Shown in pieces: positions 61,841 to 64,000 of a DNA stretch of 64,000 nt. The notes beneath the pieces are model-generated. The model was not told where the DNA came from and did no database searches. It was given only the letters and a program-made list of their open reading frames with translations. The stretch lies in assembly GCA_021904315.1 (NCBI GenBank), contig CM038912.1:4675061-4739060 (forward strand), in the 5' to 3' direction. Source of the DNA: Sphagnum magellanicum (lineage: Eukaryota; Streptophyta; Sphagnopsida; Sphagnales; Sphagnaceae). The translations under genes and the position numbers were made by a program. How positions within the stretch are numbered: the stretch's first letter is position 1; each line of letters opens with the position of its first letter.

Positions 61841-62689
61841 TTAGAGAAGCGTGAGTGCAGCGATGACTCCCATCGCTAGTATGAAAGTGACCAAGGAATG
61901 AGCTCTTGTTGTGCGTGCAGTATCGGTATAAGAATCAACGTTGGAACCAGTGGCGGGAGTTGATGAAGAAGAAGCTGCCGTGTCGGGGACTGTCGTCGGG
62001 GAAGTCGAAACAGGTGCGGGAGCTGCTGCTGCAGCGGCGTCGGCGATAGGAGCTGGCGCTGGTACCGGTCCCAGTGTCGCTGTGTTGTATTGTCGAGTAG
62101 AGAAGATGGCACTGACGCCGTGAACAGCGACTACTACAGTGCCGTTTGTGTACAGATCCGGGGCTACAATAAAAGCATCGTCGAGTCGGTAATTGAGGCC
62201 ATTGACAGTGACGACGAGGATGGAGATTCCCGGCGTCACTGTTGGTATTCTGTCTCCAGCTCTCAAGCTCATGAGATCTTGAAAAGCGTAGAATCGACTT
62301 GCGGTTTGGTAGTTCAGCAAGGTCGTTAGCACCGACGAGGAATTCATGAGCACATTCTCGAAGGCAGTATCGTCAGGAGCAAACAAGGTAATGTCCGGCT
62401 TGATGATCTCGTCCACGTTTGTCAAACTATCTAGTATTCCTGACACTGCTCCGAATCTCCCTGCCGCTCGCAAGGCGCTGACGACCTGTTGATGCAGAGT
62501 AGGGACTTCGGCTGTTCCAGACGTCGGACTTCCTACAGACACTGTTGCTGTTGCTGCAATCACAGGTGCAGAAGTTACGACAAGTATTAGAGCTCCGAAG
62601 ACTTGTAGTATTGTCAGGTATGGCAAAATCCGCAACGAAAACTTCTGTGCCAGAATTTGTGGAATGCACATTGGTGTGTCTGCCATCAT
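61841..62689 (-). CDS. Fasciclin-like arabinogalactan protein, copy 2 (282 aa)
   Basis: Paralogue of the protein at 44486-45301, with the same layout and no intron in the CDS. A hydrophobic segment (about residues 21-46) is the signal peptide; its long basic lead makes the second Met or Met7 alternative starts. One fasciclin domain runs from about 62 to 207. It has the H1-type block DITLFAPDDTA (99-109), YQ (127-128) instead of YH, and H2-type VHGVSAIFSTRQY (189-201). PVPAPAPIA and PAPVSTSPTT form arabinogalactan glycomodules. The C-terminus is hydrophobic (about 265-282), fitting a GPI anchor. Identical landmarks in both copies include GDRIPTV, LGPVPAPAP and RPNIT/KPDIT. The Ala/Thr/Ser-rich linker differs most. 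(TCTCG)6 lies just 5' of the ATG. Confidence 0.92.
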   Translation of the reverse strand: MMADTPMCIPQILAQKFSLRILPYLTILQVFGALILVVTSAPVIAATATVSVGSPTSGTAEVPTLHQQVVSALRAAGRFGAVSGILDSLTNVDEIIKPDITLFAPDDTAFENVLMNSSSVLTTLLNYQTASRFYAFQDLMSLRAGDRIPTVTPGISILVVTVNGLNYRLDDAFIVAPDLYTNGTVVVAVHGVSAIFSTRQYNTATLGPVPAPAPIADAAAAAAPAPVSTSPTTVPDTAASSSSTPATGSNVDSYTDTARTTRAHSLVTFILAMGVIAALTLL

Positions 62690-62695
62690 AGCTGG

Positions 62696-62725
62696 TCTCG
62701 TCTCGTCTCGTCTCGTCTCGTCTCG
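62696..62725. repeat. (TCTCG)6 pentanucleotide repeat in the FLA copy 2 leader
   Basis: Six perfect tctcg units (cgaga on the coding strand) begin 6 bp upstream of the start codon at 62689, probably inside the 5'UTR. Repeat number could vary between individuals and affect translation; that effect is inferred. Confidence 0.9.
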
Positions 62726-62949
62726 TCGCGGTCTACACTGAGACTTGCTAGAGAGAATCCTTCAACCGGGAGCTCGAAGCCAGGGCCTCAGAAATGCGTG
62801 GGAGATGGATTGTTGGCAAGACTATTGGTGCGCAAAAGAACGCAAAATACAAACAAAAGGGAAGTTAAGAATGGGAGGAGGACGTCAAGCGCATTCTTGC
62901 AAAGGAATTCGAAAGATGTTTAGTTACACTTCCCAATACTTCCCCAATT

Positions 62950-63300
62950 TTGAAGGCCCACACCTTCCATTTATTTCTGAAAATATTTTCCTATTTTGGA
63001 TGACAAGCCAAATTAAAGCCCCAACTCCCTTATATTTCTGGAAATACTTCCCATTTTGGATGAAAAGCCAAATTAAACCCAACTTGCTTCGCTATATTTC
63101 TGGAAATACTTCCCATTTTGGATGGAAAAACCAAATTAAGCCCAACTTTCCTTTATTTCTGGAAACACTTTCAATTTTGGATGAAAAACCAAATTAAGCC
63201 CAACTTCCCTTTATTTGTGGAAATACTTTCTCATTTTGGATGAAAAGCCAAGAAAGACCCCAACTTCCGTATATTTGCGAAAATACTTCTGCATGAAGAA
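62950..63300. repeat. 60-bp tandem repeat, about 5.5 copies
   Basis: Units with atttctggaaatacttcccattttgga..aaaa.ccaaattaa.cccaactt recur at about 62972, 63032, 63093, 63152, 63211 and 63271, a 59-62 bp period. Because 60 is a multiple of three, a plus-strand frame (62745-63197) runs through several units as a 20-residue periodic peptide. This is a by-product of the array. The array lies 260-600 bp upstream of FLA copy 2. Confidence 0.88.
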
Positions 63301-64000
63301 AGCCAAGGCCTCCCTTGTGTTTGTTGATATTTATACCAACAAAAAGATGATAGTTTTTGATAGTTTGGGATATTTTCAAACACTTTCTAGTGATTCCTTT
63401 TCAAACGCCAAAAGTTTCCTAGTGGAAATCAAGGGGAATTTTTTTTTTTTTAAATTTTTAAAAAACTAGGTGGAGATGGATTAGCCAAAATTGGCTATCC
63501 AGTATTGTAGAATTTTTGGGAATCCTGCCTAGTTTTGGCGACCTACAGGAAACTCGTTAATCTAAATCATGCAACTTCTAACTCTTTTTCTCTCTCAAAA
63601 TATGGGGACTTTTGTGTATTTTTTCCAAGAAAACCCTAAGTACAATTCACACTGGATTATTTTTGGGGTTGCCATAGTGCAAAATTTTGCCCCAATTTTT
63701 TTTTTAAATGGTGGAAATGAGATGGATATTTGCCAAAAATAATGAAACTTTTGAGATGGAGGAATATTGTGAAAAATCAAGAGACTTTTGACACTTTGAG
63801 ATTTTCTTTTCCAAAACAAGCAAAGGGGGTTGGTTGCATGTACTTTGGGAAAATGGTTTACTTCTTCATGAGGAAAGCTCATAGTTTTTAACACCTTTTT
63901 TCCCCTTTCTTTTTTTTAAGCTTGGTTTCTAGTATTTCCTTTAAATTTTCCTAAATGGAATTGGGATGTATCTATTTATGTAAATATCAAAGGTCATAAT
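63301..64000. other. AT-rich spacer, no gene seen
   Basis: Only short frames and T-rich runs; nothing recognised. Confidence 0.65.

Noticed and set aside
62745..63197. 150-codon frame with a 20-residue periodic peptide
   Set aside because: The periodicity is that of the 60-bp DNA array, which happens to be a multiple of three; it also overlaps the FLA copy 2 promoter.

Overview
The window is nuclear DNA of a land plant, most likely a bryophyte (moss or liverwort). The evidence is spliced genes with GT-AG introns, long AT-rich gene-poor spacers, a plant CRTISO-family gene, plant fasciclin-like arabinogalactan genes, and an insertion of plant mitochondrial DNA. In that insertion the ends of rpl2 and rps19 resemble the bryophyte versions more than the angiosperm ones. 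The lineage is an inference from a few short remnants. There is no operon, CRISPR array or bacterial mobile element.

Layout. 1-9.4 kb: AT-rich spacer with tandem repeats, a fold-back repeat and microsatellites, no gene seen. 9.4-12.4 kb: a plus-strand gene for a 518-residue low-complexity protein (Gln, His and Ser runs), with a leader full of triplet repeats and a ~93-bp tandem repeat downstream. 15.4-24.8 kb: a minus-strand gene of about 24 exons for a two-AAA+ ATPase. I could join these exons in one frame from the start codon to the stop (about 1173 residues). 25.5-28.2 kb: spacer with one copy of a dispersed repeat. 28.3-31.4 kb: a scrambled, decayed nuclear copy of mitochondrial DNA with pieces of rps14, rps12, rpl2, nad4 (twice), large-subunit rRNA, cox3 and rps19 in mixed orientation. 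33.4-35.9 kb: a less AT-rich island with a broken, unrecognised secreted-type reading frame and tandem repeats. 36-43.8 kb: spacer with a retroelement gag zinc-knuckle remnant and a LINE reverse-transcriptase remnant. 44.5-45.3 kb: intronless-CDS fasciclin-like gene. 46-55 kb: spacer with repeats, including the second copy of the dispersed repeat. 55.3-58.9 kb: minus-strand CRTISO-family gene (six exons plus a possible cassette exon). 61.8-62.7 kb: second fasciclin-like gene, a paralogue of the first.

How the genes relate. Nothing ties the five genes into one pathway. The two fasciclin-like genes are clear duplicates on the same strand about 17 kb apart, with the CRTISO-family gene between them. 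They encode GPI-anchored cell-surface glycoproteins. The CRTISO-family protein should act on carotenoids in the plastid. The AAA+ protein has a bacterial-style N-terminal region and a first ATPase domain with intact motifs, while its second domain has an altered Walker B motif. I found no clear new multi-gene system. The best leads are the mitochondrial mosaic, the possible frame-neutral cassette exon in the CRTISO-family gene, the altered second ATPase site, and a dispersed repeat that seems to derive from an unknown coding sequence.
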